In this document: positions 34,644-43,894 of the stretch, piece by piece | How positions within the stretch are numbered: position 1 is the first letter of the stretch | Layout: each line of letters opens with the position of its first letter | Assembly: GCF_006715285.1 (NCBI RefSeq) | Contig: NZ_VFMX01000001.1 | Span: forward strand, 3,906,001-3,970,000 | Origin: Arthrobacter sp. SLBN-83 | GTDB taxonomy: Bacteria; Actinomycetota; Actinomycetes; Actinomycetales; Micrococcaceae | Length of the DNA: 64,000 nucleotides | Direction: 5' to 3' | The notes under the pieces: generated by a model | Database searches by the model: none | Told to the model about the DNA's origin: nothing | Seen by the model: only the letters and a program-made list of their open reading frames with translations | Program-made: the position numbers and the translations under genes

Positions 34644-36932
34644 TCAGGCACCGGTAGCGACACCAAGCGTGAGGGGCGCGCCGAAGGAGTAGGTCCCACC
34701 CTCCACGCTGTGCCGCGCACCATCGGGAAGCACGACGTCGGCCGCCACCCCGTCAGGGACGGTCGCCTCAAGCCGGAACTCCCCGCCGTCGGACGTCCAC
34801 GAGACGCGGACCTCGCCATGCGGGGTCTTCAGGGAGGTCCTGGCCCAGTCGATCCCCTCCCCCGGCTGCGGGTGGATGAGGACGCTCGCGTACCCGGGCG
34901 CCAGCGGCCGGATGCCGCCGATGGCCTTGTGCATCCAGTCCGCCACCGCGCCCAGGGCATAGTGGTTGAAGCTGGTCATTTCGCCGGGGTTGATGCTGCC
35001 GTCCGGGAGCATGGAGTCCCAGCGCTCCCAGACCGTGGTGGCCCCCATGGTCACCGGGTACAGCCAGGACGGGCAGCCCTCCTCCAGCAGCAGGCGGTAT
35101 GCCTCGTCCACGTGGCCGGTGTCCGTCAGGGCGTGGGTGATGAACGGTGTCCCGGCGAACCCGGTGGACACCCGGTAGCCGTTGGCCCGGACCAGTTCCG
35201 CCAGGCGGTTGCCCGCGAAGTCCCTCAGTTCCGGCGTCAGGAGCACGTCGAAGGCGATCGCCAGCGCGTAGACCGTGGTGCAGTCGCTGCGGATGGTGCC
35301 GTCGGCCGCCACATAGTGCTCGGCGAAGGCGTTCCGCACCCGGTCAGCGAGGGCGTTGAAGTGGGCTTCGTCGTCGTGCTTTCCCAGGAGCCCGGCGGCC
35401 TGCGCGGTGAGGCGCGCGGTGCGGTACATACAGGCGGTGGCCACGACGGCGGTGTCCGCCTTGGCCGCCCATGGCTGGTCCGGCGCGGCGTCGGGATCCA
35501 GCCAGTCGCCGAACTGGAAGCCGGAGTCCCACAGCCCGGCAGGTGAGAGCAGGCCTTCGACGCGGCGGGTGTGCGCGGCCATCGATTCATATTGGTTCTC
35601 CAACACGGAGTGGTCCCCGTAGGCCTCCCACAGCGCCCACGGCACCCACACCGAGGCCTCGCTCCACAGCGCTGAAGATTCAGGAGCGGGGAATTCCGGC
35701 GGCTGCGGGCAATACTTCAGGGCGTCCGGAACGGTGATGGGGACCAGCCCGTCCTGTGCCTTCTGCTCGGCAGCGAGGTCCAGCAGCCAGTCCTGCAGGA
35801 AGCCTTTCACGTCGTAGAGGTAGGCGGCGGTGGGCGCGAACACGGCGATGTCCCCGGTCCAGCCGAGCCGCTCGTCGCGCTGCGGGCAGTCCGTGGGCAG
35901 GTCCAGGAAGTTGCCGCGCAGGCCCCAGACGATGTTGCGGTGCAACTGGTTGACCAGGTCGTTGGAGCATTCGAAGCTGCCGATGCGTTCCAGGTCGGAG
36001 TGGACCACCACGGCTTCCAGGTCATTCGGCATCAACGTTCCGGGCCAGCCGGTAATCTCGGCGTAACGGAAGCCGTGGAACGTCTTGGTGGGCTCGAAGG
36101 TGTCCCGGCCGCCGGAGAGGATGAAGGTGTCCGTGGCCTTTGCGGAGCGCAGCGGGCGGACGCCCAGCTCGCCGTCTTCCAGTACCTCCGCGTGCCGGAC
36201 GGTGACGGCCCGGCCTGCCTCGCCCTGCACGCTGAACCGCAACCAGCCCACTAGGTTCTGGCCGAAGTCCACCAGCGTCTTCCCGCCGGGTGAGGTGAAG
36301 ACTTTGACGGGACGGACGACGCCGGCACGCACCACGGGCGGGCCCACCGGCTCAGCCAGGCGGCCGCCGTCGAACGCCAGTTCCCGCACGCCGGTCCAGT
36401 CCGTGCCGGAAGCGAAGCCTGGCTCCGCCCAGCCTGCCTGGAGCCGGCGGGCGTCAATGGTCTGCCCGTCATAGAGATCGTTGAAGATGGTGGCTGAAGG
36501 GCCGGCCTGCCAGCTGGGGTCCGAGGCGACTGTCTGGACGTGGCCGTCAGCAAACTCGATGTCCAGCTGCCCGAAGAACCCCAGTTCGTTGCCGTACAGG
36601 TTGGACAGTCCGTGCCAGGCGAGGCGGCCGCGGTACCAGCCATTGCCCAGTTCCACGCCGATCACGCTGGTCGGTTTGATCAGCGCCGTAACGTCGTAGC
36701 TGCGGTACCGGAGGCGCCACTCGTAGGAGCTCCACCCCGGGCTGAGCACGTCCGGGCCCACGGGCGCGCCGTTGATGAACGCCTCGTAGACGCCCAGGGC
36801 GGTGGCGCGCAGCGTCGCCTTCACCACGGCGCCGTGCCCCTCCTCGAGCGTGAACTCCTTGCGGAGCAGCGGGGCGCCGTCGAAGTCTTCTTCGGGCGTG
36901 ATCATGGCGGCGTGCCAGGGGGTGGAAGTCAT
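34644..36932 (-). CDS. GH78 alpha-L-rhamnosidase (second copy)
   Basis: This 762-residue family-78 glycosidase is shorter than the first because it lacks the N-terminal Ig-like region. It begins at the rhamnosidase N domain (GVYEAFINGAPVGPDVLSPG), then KTLVDFGQNLVGWLRF, the catalytic core starting LPTDCPQRDERLGWTGDIAVF with the conserved acids, the DSGFQFGDWLDPD segment, and a C-terminal beta domain (FNHYALGAVADWMHKAIGG). No signal peptide. Divergence from the first copy suggests a different glycoside preference rather than a recent duplication. It lies with the ABC importer and GH1 genes rather than in the first cluster. Confidence 0.93.
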   Translation of the reverse strand: MTSTPWHAAMITPEEDFDGAPLLRKEFTLEEGHGAVVKATLRATALGVYEAFINGAPVGPDVLSPGWSSYEWRLRYRSYDVTALIKPTSVIGVELGNGWYRGRLAWHGLSNLYGNELGFFGQLDIEFADGHVQTVASDPSWQAGPSATIFNDLYDGQTIDARRLQAGWAEPGFASGTDWTGVRELAFDGGRLAEPVGPPVVRAGVVRPVKVFTSPGGKTLVDFGQNLVGWLRFSVQGEAGRAVTVRHAEVLEDGELGVRPLRSAKATDTFILSGGRDTFEPTKTFHGFRYAEITGWPGTLMPNDLEAVVVHSDLERIGSFECSNDLVNQLHRNIVWGLRGNFLDLPTDCPQRDERLGWTGDIAVFAPTAAYLYDVKGFLQDWLLDLAAEQKAQDGLVPITVPDALKYCPQPPEFPAPESSALWSEASVWVPWALWEAYGDHSVLENQYESMAAHTRRVEGLLSPAGLWDSGFQFGDWLDPDAAPDQPWAAKADTAVVATACMYRTARLTAQAAGLLGKHDDEAHFNALADRVRNAFAEHYVAADGTIRSDCTTVYALAIAFDVLLTPELRDFAGNRLAELVRANGYRVSTGFAGTPFITHALTDTGHVDEAYRLLLEEGCPSWLYPVTMGATTVWERWDSMLPDGSINPGEMTSFNHYALGAVADWMHKAIGGIRPLAPGYASVLIHPQPGEGIDWARTSLKTPHGEVRVSWTSDGGEFRLEATVPDGVAADVVLPDGARHSVEGGTYSFGAPLTLGVATGA

Positions 36933-37007
36933 GAATGAAGCGGTCCGTTCTGTGTAGCGGGTATCAGGTTAGGAGTGGGCGGCAGTGACAGCAGATACAG
37001 CCTCCTG

Positions 37008-37928
37008 CTAGAGCGGTATGACGTCCAGCGCCTTCGGCGCGATGATCTCGCCCTGGTAGCCGATGGCTTCCGCCGCAGGCGTTGCCATCGCAAGCCAGAC
37101 AGCGGGTGGGTGCGCAACCGGCGTGTAGTGGCAGAAGACCAGCTTCTTGGCCTGTGCCGCCTGCGCGACAGCCGGGAGGTCAAGGACGCTGGAGTGTGCT
37201 TCGAAGAGATGCTTCTTCAGCTCCTTCCCACGGGGGTGGGGAAGTTCGGCTGCAATGCGTTCGATGGCGCTGTTGTCCTGCGTTTCGTGGACCAGCACGT
37301 CGCATCCCCTGGCGATGGCGGCAAGGTTTACGTCATGGGCGGCGGTGTCACCCGAAAAGATGATCACCTTGCCTGTTCTCTTAACCGAAAACCGGTAGGC
37401 ATAGGCATCGGCCACTTCCGGACCGTGGAACACCCGGGTGGCATCAACACGTACGTTGTCGTCTTCCATGACAGGTACGATTCCGCCGTCCAGGGGAACC
37501 TCAACGTCATGTCCGGCCGGTGCCGTGAAGTTTCCGAAGCCACCACCGGCCTGAAAGAGAGCGATTTCGTCCTCAAAGCCGGCCAAGAGATTGGTCGCTT
37601 TCTGCTTAGCTCCTGGCGGCCCCCAGATGTCCACGGCCGGAAGGGGCGGCCGCGCTGTCCAGCCGTGCAACAGGAGTCCGGGGAGCCCTGAGGTGTGGTC
37701 CAGGTGATGATGTGTGATGAAAATGCCCCGGATCCCGGCGAATCCCAATTTCGCATTGAGCAGCTGACGGGATGTGTCCAAGCCGCAATCAACTAGGTAC
37801 ACAGCGTCGTTGACCACCAGCGCCAAGGCAGGTTTGGCTTCGTCAGGGGCCAGAACGGGGCCACCGTTGACTCCCAGCATGACAATCCGATCGCTTGTTC
37901 CATCCGGCTGCTGTTGCTGCTCAGTCAT
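37008..37928 (-). CDS. MBL-fold metallo-hydrolase
   Basis: This 306-residue metallo-beta-lactamase-fold enzyme has the metal motif GIFITHHHLDHTSGLPGL (HxHxDH type), FSGDTAAHD with the bridging Asp, DVLVHETQD, and a final FCHYTPVAHP segment. The layout is that of RNase Z/arylsulfatase-like members that cleave phosphodiesters, sulfates or lactones. It is cytosolic, and the substrate is unknown. It sits between the second rhamnosidase and the ABC importer on the same strand; a lactonase or sulfatase role on the imported glycoside is possible (inference). Confidence 0.88.
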   Translation of the reverse strand: MTEQQQQPDGTSDRIVMLGVNGGPVLAPDEAKPALALVVNDAVYLVDCGLDTSRQLLNAKLGFAGIRGIFITHHHLDHTSGLPGLLLHGWTARPPLPAVDIWGPPGAKQKATNLLAGFEDEIALFQAGGGFGNFTAPAGHDVEVPLDGGIVPVMEDDNVRVDATRVFHGPEVADAYAYRFSVKRTGKVIIFSGDTAAHDVNLAAIARGCDVLVHETQDNSAIERIAAELPHPRGKELKKHLFEAHSSVLDLPAVAQAAQAKKLVFCHYTPVAHPPAVWLAMATPAAEAIGYQGEIIAPKALDVIPL

Positions 37929-38009
37929 CGGGTCTCCACTTCCAGGTTGAATGCTGTCTTTACGGTGGTACAGGAAGCCGCACCTCCGGAAATGCCGGCG
38001 TTGATCCGC

Positions 38010-39017
38010 TCAGGCATAGTGGCAGGCAACGTCCGCACTGCCCACCTTGCGCAGCGCGGGCCGTTCGGTGGCGCAGAGGTCCGTGGCCAGCGGGCAGCGG
38101 AGCCGGAAGGGGCAGCCGCCGGGTCCGGGAACGGCGGCGGCGCCGGTGCGGACGCCCAGCGCCTCGCGGGCTTCGCGCCGGGCTGCCTGCTCGGCGGGCC
38201 TCGGCACCGGGGAGGCTGCAACGAGGGCCTGGGTGAAGGGGTGCTTCGGGTTTTCGGTGACAACAGCGGCCGGACCAGATTCCATCACCTGGCCGCGGTA
38301 GAGCACCACCACGCGCTGGGCCAGGAACTGCACCACTGCGATGTCGTGGGCAATAAACAGGTAGCTCAAGCCGCGTTCGTCGCGGAGGTCGGCCAGGAGG
38401 TTGAGGACCTGGGCCTGGGTGGAGAGGTCCAGGGCGCTGACGGCTTCGTCGCAGACCACCAGTTTCGGGTCGCAAATCAGGGCGCGTGCCACGGAGATGC
38501 GCTGCCGCTGACCGCCGGAGAACTGGCTGGGGTACCGGTCCACGGCCTCGCGCGGCAGGCCGACGCGTTCCAGCATGTCCTCTGCCTTGGCCCGGGCCTC
38601 GGCCGGAGAGGCGCCGCGGAGCCGGAGCGGTTCGGCCAGGGACGTGCCGATGGTGTTCCGCGGGTTCAGGGAGGAATTGGGGTCCTGGAAGACGGCCCGC
38701 AGCTCGCCGCCCAGGGTCCTGCGCTGGCCAGCGCCGGCGGAGGTGATGTCCTTGCTCTGATAGGTGATGGACCCCGCGGAGACCTTTTGCAGGCCCAGGA
38801 TCGCCTTGCCGATTGTGGATTTGCCGGAGCCGGACTCCCCCACCAGTCCCACCGTCTCTCCAGGGGCGATGCTGAAACTGACACGGTCGACGGCGGCGGG
38901 TGCGGCGGCTGCCTTTCGGCCCCGTCCGTAGCGGACCACCAGGTCCTTGACCTCCAGCATGGGAGTGGCGGGGGGCTGCGGCGTGGGGTCGCGGCGTTCC
39001 GTGACAGCAGTGCTCAT
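38010..39017 (-). CDS. Dipeptide/oligopeptide-type ABC transporter ATP-binding protein (DppF-like)
   Basis: This 335-residue ATPase has Walker A GLVGESGSGKSTIG, the Q-loop FQDPNSSLNPRN, the signature SQFSGGQRQRISVARAL, Walker B LVVCDEAVSALD and the H-switch FIAHDIAVV. The C-terminal Cys-rich oligo_HPY segment (GCPFRLRCPLATDLC) is typical of the peptide/nickel importer class. It pairs with the fused permease/ATPase upstream, with which it overlaps by ATGA (39014-39017). In this setting the importer may carry oligosaccharides or flavonoid glycosides rather than peptides (inference). Confidence 0.93.
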   Translation of the reverse strand: MSTAVTERRDPTPQPPATPMLEVKDLVVRYGRGRKAAAAPAAVDRVSFSIAPGETVGLVGESGSGKSTIGKAILGLQKVSAGSITYQSKDITSAGAGQRRTLGGELRAVFQDPNSSLNPRNTIGTSLAEPLRLRGASPAEARAKAEDMLERVGLPREAVDRYPSQFSGGQRQRISVARALICDPKLVVCDEAVSALDLSTQAQVLNLLADLRDERGLSYLFIAHDIAVVQFLAQRVVVLYRGQVMESGPAAVVTENPKHPFTQALVAASPVPRPAEQAARREAREALGVRTGAAAVPGPGGCPFRLRCPLATDLCATERPALRKVGSADVACHYA

Positions 39018-41107
39018 GCCAGGTCCTTTTCAACGATGTGGTCTTTTGTGGGGGTGACTTCCAGCTGGCGCGCGGCGGGAACGTCCGTGGCCAGCCAGTC
39101 CATCCCTTCGACGGCGAGCTGGTCGGCCTTGACGCACCGCACCAGGCCTTCTCCCGCACCTGAGGGCAGCAGCGGAACCGGTTCCAGGCAGGCGGAGCCG
39201 GCGAACTGGCAGCGGGCGGCGAACCGGCAGCCGGTGGGCCAGTCCTTGGGCTGCGGCACCTGGCCGTTGATGGTGGCCAGGCGTTCGGGCATGCTGTCCG
39301 CGTGGTTGGCGTGCGGGTCCGCTGCCAGCAGGGCAAGTGTGTAGGGGTGGCGGGGGTTGTCCAAAATGGCTGCGGTCTTTCCGTTTTCCACCACCTGGCC
39401 GGCGTACATCACGGCTACCTGGTCGCAGATGTCCGCCACCACGCCGAGGTCGTGGGTGACCATGACGACGGACATTCCGGTGTCCTTCACCAGGGTCCGG
39501 AGCAGGGAGAGGATTTCGGCCTGCACCGTGACGTCAAGTGCGGTGGTGGGTTCATCCGCCACCAGCAGCTTCGGCCGGCCGGAAAGCGCCAGGGCGATGG
39601 CCACGCGCTGGGCCATGCCGCCGCTGATCTGGTGGGGGTAGGTCTTCAGGATGCGGGCGGCATCGACGATGCCCACCTTTTCGAGGAGGTTCAACGCCTC
39701 CGCCCGTGCCTCGGCCCTGCCCATGCCCCGGAGCCGGCGGATGGTGGCGGTGAGCTGGTAGCCAATGGTGAACATCGGGTCCAGGGCGCGCATGGGTTCC
39801 TGGCTGATCAGCGCGATCTCACGGCCCCGGACGGCTTCCATGTCTTTCTCCGTGGTGGCGCCGAGGTTCCTGGCATTCCACAGGATCTGGCCGCCGGCGA
39901 CGGAAACCCCGGAGGGCAGCAGTCCCAAGAGGGACAGCGCGGTCATGGTTTTGCCGCAGCCGGACTCCCCCACCAGCCCCAGGACGGTTCCGGGCTGGAC
40001 GTCGAAGGAGACGTCGGTGACCAGGCGGACGCCGTTGCCTGCACCCGTGCTGTCGACGGCGACCGAGAGGTTGCGGACGCCGAGCATCCCCTTGGCTGGG
40101 TCCCCGCCTGAGAGGCCGGGGGCGGCCGCGATCGCGGCGACTGCTTTCGCCCGCTGGCGGCGGGCCGCCGCCGACGGCAGGTGCGGGGCCGCGGCATTGG
40201 GCGCCTTGCCGAGTGCGTTGCCGATGGCGTTGGCCGAGAGGACCGTCAGGGCCAGCACGGCACCGGTGGGCACCATCATCCAGGGGGCGTCATAGACGTG
40301 CTGGGAGGCGGCTTGGACCATACCGCCCCAGCTGGGCTGCGGAATGGGCGGCCCGAACCCGATGAAGGCCAGGCCGGCCTGGATGAGCATGCCCACGGCG
40401 AAGATGAGCGCGGCCTGCACCACGATGGTGTTGGCCAGGCCCGGGAGGACGTGCCGGAGGCTGATCCCCAGCGGACTGGTGCCATCCACCTTCGCAGCGT
40501 CCACGTAGAGCTGGGACTGCAGCGACTTGGCCTGGCCCAGGATCACCCGGTAGATGCCGGCGGACATTAGGATGCCCAGGATGGCCATGACCACGGGGAT
40601 GTTGGTGCCCACCGCGCCGATGACGGCCAGGATGATCACGGTGCCCGGGAGGGACATCATGATTTCGGTGACCCGGCTGATTACGGCTTCGGTCCGCTCC
40701 CCCGCGCCTGCGGCGAGCATGGCCAGGACGGTGCCAAGTCCGACGCCGACAATCACCGTGATCAGCGACGTCCCCAGGGTGCCGGCAGCGGCGGCGAAGA
40801 TGCGGCTGAGGATGTCCCGGCCCAGTTCGTCGGTGCCCAGCCAGTGCGCGGCGGTGGGGCCGGAGAGGACGGCGGTGAAGTCCTGGTCTTCGGTTTTGAA
40901 CGGCAGCCACAGCGGCGCGGTCAGGGACGCGACAACCAGCACGGCCAGCCAGAGGAGTCCGGCCACGGCACCCGGCGAGCTGAAGAGACGGTGCCTGGAA
41001 AACCTGGCGAGTGCCGCCTTGCCGGCGTATGGCACCGGGGCTCCTGCCGCCGTCGTACTTCCTGTCTGGTCCGCGTCCGCGGGGGCCGGGGCAACTGTGG
41101 GGATCAT
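39014..41107 (-). CDS. Fused ABC permease/ATP-binding protein (DppC-DppD type)
   Basis: This 697-residue fusion has a permease domain at about residues 35-300 with six helices, the inner-membrane coupling motif DAAKVDGTSPLGISLRHVLPG, and the N-terminal WLGTDELGRDILSR of DppC-type permeases. After a linker rich in Ala and Pro an ATPase follows at about 335-690: Walker A GLVGESGCGKTMTAL, signature HQISGGMAQRVAIALAL, Walker B LLVADEPTTALD, and the Cys-rich oligo_HPY end (GCRFAARCQFAGSACLEP). Such fusions are frequent in actinobacteria. It overlaps the genes on both sides by ATGA, so the importer is made as one unit. Confidence 0.93.
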   Translation of the reverse strand: MIPTVAPAPADADQTGSTTAAGAPVPYAGKAALARFSRHRLFSSPGAVAGLLWLAVLVVASLTAPLWLPFKTEDQDFTAVLSGPTAAHWLGTDELGRDILSRIFAAAAGTLGTSLITVIVGVGLGTVLAMLAAGAGERTEAVISRVTEIMMSLPGTVIILAVIGAVGTNIPVVMAILGILMSAGIYRVILGQAKSLQSQLYVDAAKVDGTSPLGISLRHVLPGLANTIVVQAALIFAVGMLIQAGLAFIGFGPPIPQPSWGGMVQAASQHVYDAPWMMVPTGAVLALTVLSANAIGNALGKAPNAAAPHLPSAAARRQRAKAVAAIAAAPGLSGGDPAKGMLGVRNLSVAVDSTGAGNGVRLVTDVSFDVQPGTVLGLVGESGCGKTMTALSLLGLLPSGVSVAGGQILWNARNLGATTEKDMEAVRGREIALISQEPMRALDPMFTIGYQLTATIRRLRGMGRAEARAEALNLLEKVGIVDAARILKTYPHQISGGMAQRVAIALALSGRPKLLVADEPTTALDVTVQAEILSLLRTLVKDTGMSVVMVTHDLGVVADICDQVAVMYAGQVVENGKTAAILDNPRHPYTLALLAADPHANHADSMPERLATINGQVPQPKDWPTGCRFAARCQFAGSACLEPVPLLPSGAGEGLVRCVKADQLAVEGMDWLATDVPAARQLEVTPTKDHIVEKDLA

Positions 41108-42045
41108 GAGGCACGCAACTTCGGGTCGAGGAACTTGGTGGCGAGCTCCAGCACCAGGTTGACGGCGACCACCACCACGGTGGCGATCACCACCACGCCC
41201 TGCACGGCGGGGGCGTCGTGGGTGCTGACGGAGGACTGGACGGCCTGGCCCAGGCCGGGCATCGCGAACAGCTGCTCGGCGATGACGGAGCCGCCGAACA
41301 GGCCGATGAACTGCAGGGCGATGCCGGCGACGATGGGCAGGCTTGCGTAGCGCAGGGCGTGGACGTAGAGGATCTTCCAGGTGGGGGTGGCTGTGGCGCG
41401 CAGCGTGCGGATGTGCTCCTGCTGCAGCGCTTCCAGCATGGACGCCCGGGTCTGCCGGGCGATGAAGGCGGCGCCGCCCACGGCCAGGGTGATCACCGGC
41501 AGCGCCAGGGACATCGCCCAGTCCTGGGGTGACACCTCGAACGGAACATATCCCGTGGCTGGGAACACGGAGGACTGCACGGCGAAAAGGTAGACGAAGA
41601 TAACGCCCACCCAGAAGGCCGGCAGGGCTACGAGGAGGCCCACGAAGCCACCAATCACCTGGTCCAGCAGCCCGCCGCGGACGGCAGCGGTGACGCCCAG
41701 GGCGATGCCCAGGACGGCGCTGAGGATGGTGGCTCCGGCGGCGAGCGAGGCCGTGACGGGCAGCCGGCTGGCAAGGTCTGCACTGAGTGAGCGGCCGTCG
41801 ATCAGCGAAACGCCCAGGTCGCCCTGGATGGCGGACGCGAGCCAGGTAGCGAACTGGGTAACCAGGGGGTCGTTCCAGCCCAGCCGCTGGTTGACCTCGT
41901 CGATGGCTTCCTGGGAGGCCCCGGCCCCCAGGGATACGGCCCCGGGACTGCCGGGCATTGCGTGGACCAGCAGGAATGCCAGCACCGCAACCACCAGCAC
42001 GGTGGCCAGCGCCATCAGCAGGCGCTTGGTGATGAATAGTGCCAT
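41104..42045 (-). CDS. ABC transporter permease (DppB-like)
   Basis: This 313-residue membrane protein has six predicted helices. It opens with FITKRLLMALATVLVVAVLAF, has the large extracytoplasmic part of DppB-type permeases, and carries the coupling loop QQEHIRTLRATATPTWKILY. ATG 42045 is chosen because GGAGGT lies five bases upstream, overlapping an earlier in-frame ATG at 42057. It forms the heterodimer partner of the permease part of the downstream fusion protein. Confidence 0.92.
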   Translation of the reverse strand: MALFITKRLLMALATVLVVAVLAFLLVHAMPGSPGAVSLGAGASQEAIDEVNQRLGWNDPLVTQFATWLASAIQGDLGVSLIDGRSLSADLASRLPVTASLAAGATILSAVLGIALGVTAAVRGGLLDQVIGGFVGLLVALPAFWVGVIFVYLFAVQSSVFPATGYVPFEVSPQDWAMSLALPVITLAVGGAAFIARQTRASMLEALQQEHIRTLRATATPTWKILYVHALRYASLPIVAGIALQFIGLFGGSVIAEQLFAMPGLGQAVQSSVSTHDAPAVQGVVVIATVVVVAVNLVLELATKFLDPKLRAS

Positions 42046-42119
42046 GGTGACCTCCATCGGTCAGGCCCTGCCCGCCGGCCCTCCTCTTGATGGGGAGGGC
42101 CGGCGGGAAGGTGCGGGTG

Positions 42120-43676
42120 TTAGCTGGCCGGGGCGTAGGACGAGAGGAGCGGGTAGGCGTTGGTGCCGGCGAACTTCACCGGGGACACCTTCTTGGTGTT
42201 GTAGCCCTGGTTGGTGAGCGCCTCGTACAGCGGGATCATCCAGCCGGACTCCACCAGCCGGGTGTTCAGCTTGGTGGCGGCGGCCTTGACCGCGGCGTCG
42301 TCCTTGGCTGCGGCAAGTTCGCCGGTGGCGGCGCTGAGCTGGTCGTCGGTGGCCTTCTGGACATTCGTGAAGCCGTTGAGGATAGCGCCGTACATCACCC
42401 CGACAGGGTTGTCCCAGTTCAGTGGCGCGTAGCCCAGGGGCGTGGTGGCGACGGCGGCGAAGGCTTCGTCGGTGGACGCGGCCATCTTGACGTTCATGGT
42501 GATGCCGACGGCGGCGAGGTCCTTCTGGACGGCCTGCAGGTCCGTCTGGGTCTGGGCGCCAGCGATGATGGTGAACTCGAAGCCGTTGGGATAGCCGGCC
42601 TCGGCCAGCAGGCTCTTGGCCTTGTCCGGGTTGTACGCGAACTTGGTTTCGAGGTCCTTCGTGAAGCCGGCGGAATCCTTGGGCAGGGCGTTCCAGGCGG
42701 GAATGTCACCCTTGTGCAGGGCGTCCACCAGGGCCTGCCGGTTGATGGCGTACTGGATGGCCTGGCGGACCTTCTCCTGGCCGAACGCCGGCGCGGTCTT
42801 GCCGGTCTTGTCGAACGAGATCATGGTGTTGACGGTGCCGCCGATCTGGGTGACACCGACGCCCTTGGACTTGGCGAAGTCCACGGTGTTCGAGGTCAGC
42901 ATGGCAACGTCCGCCTGCCCGGAGACCAGGGCGTTGGCCCGGGCCTGCGGGTCCATGACAACGCTGAAGACCACCTTCTTGTAGGCGTACCTGGAAGCCT
43001 CCGCGCTCTTGTCGTTCTTCACCAGGACGTACTTGTTGCCCTTCACCGTGGACGGATCCAGGGTGTACGGGCCGGAGCCGTCCGGAGTCGCCGCGAGGCT
43101 GCCCGTGTCGGTGACGCCGTTCTTGCCCACGATCATGCCCGTGGTGGAGGCGAGGTTCTTCTCAAAGCCCGGCTGCGGCTTGGCGAAGGTCAGGGCCACC
43201 TGGGTGGGGCTGACCACGTCCACGGAGGTGATTTCCTGTGCGCCGCCCTTTGCCACGGCGGAGTAGGCGGTCAGCGCAGGATCGGAGCGTCGGTCCAGGT
43301 TGGCCTTGACCAGGGCTGCGTCGAGCTTGGAACCGTCGGTGAAGGTGACATCCTCCTTGAGGGACAGCGTCAGGACCGTGTTGTCCGCGTTGTAGCTGAA
43401 GGCCTTGGCCAGGCCGGGGCCCGTGGAGCCGTCCGGCTGGAGCGTCATGAGGCTGTCGTAGAGGCCTTCGAAGAACTGGCGCTGGGCTGCCGAAACGCGC
43501 AGGGGGTCGTAACCGAAAGATCCCGAGTCACTATCGATGGCCAATGTAAGGCTGCTGGTATCAGCCTTGGCGGAGGCTTGGCTGGACCCGCCGCCGCAGC
43601 CGGCCAGGGAACCGATCAGCAGGGCACCGGTCAGGACGGCAGCGCTGCCGCGTGCGGTGGTGGTCATAAGTTTCAT
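42120..43676 (-). CDS. ABC transporter substrate-binding lipoprotein, peptide/glycoside type
   Basis: This 518-residue lipoprotein has a signal sequence ending LAGC (Cys about 27), followed by a Gly/Ser linker. The mature part is a family-5 binding protein (SBP_bac_5): DPLRVSAAQRQFFEGLYDSLM, VLTLSLKEDVTFTDGSKLDA, GSGPYTLDPSTVKGNKY, KVRQAIQYAINRQALVD, and a C-terminal WMIPLYEAL segment. These proteins bind peptides but also oligosaccharides and other plant compounds. It is the first gene of the importer operon and is divergent from the GH1 beta-glucosidase, so a glucoside ligand is plausible (inference). The second Met (43667) is an alternative start. Confidence 0.9.
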   Translation of the reverse strand: MKLMTTTARGSAAVLTGALLIGSLAGCGGGSSQASAKADTSSLTLAIDSDSGSFGYDPLRVSAAQRQFFEGLYDSLMTLQPDGSTGPGLAKAFSYNADNTVLTLSLKEDVTFTDGSKLDAALVKANLDRRSDPALTAYSAVAKGGAQEITSVDVVSPTQVALTFAKPQPGFEKNLASTTGMIVGKNGVTDTGSLAATPDGSGPYTLDPSTVKGNKYVLVKNDKSAEASRYAYKKVVFSVVMDPQARANALVSGQADVAMLTSNTVDFAKSKGVGVTQIGGTVNTMISFDKTGKTAPAFGQEKVRQAIQYAINRQALVDALHKGDIPAWNALPKDSAGFTKDLETKFAYNPDKAKSLLAEAGYPNGFEFTIIAGAQTQTDLQAVQKDLAAVGITMNVKMAASTDEAFAAVATTPLGYAPLNWDNPVGVMYGAILNGFTNVQKATDDQLSAATGELAAAKDDAAVKAAATKLNTRLVESGWMIPLYEALTNQGYNTKKVSPVKFAGTNAYPLLSSYAPAS

Positions 43677-43789
43677 CTAGTGCGCCTTCGCATTCTTGAC
43701 GGTTGCAAACGGAGGAAATTCAGGGGACCGGGGGTCTCCGGCTCCCTACAAGAATCCGGCGGGGCCGACTGGGCCAAACATGAGAATGT

Positions 43790-43812
43790 CATTGATTGAA
43801 AAAGTATTGTGG
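43790..43812. promoter_or_regulatory. Shared 23-bp element, copy 2 (ABC importer/GH1 control region)
   Basis: This element lies between the divergent binding-protein and beta-glucosidase genes. It agrees with 23242-23264 at 19 of 23 positions by hand alignment, with the core AGTATTGTGG. It has the same position type (divergent control region of glycoside genes), supporting a common regulator. Confidence 0.5.
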
Positions 43813-43894
43813 CGGCGGTCACGTGGCTCGACAGGATGGAGGCAGGCAGTGAGGCCTAGGACGTCTGCGTGCGTCCATCATGAGAGGAATCCCT

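Noticed and set aside
42087..43799. A 570-codon open frame antisense to the ABC binding protein
   Set aside because: It mirrors a clear SBP_bac_5 gene; long antisense frames are normal in GC-rich DNA, and it has no domain pattern.
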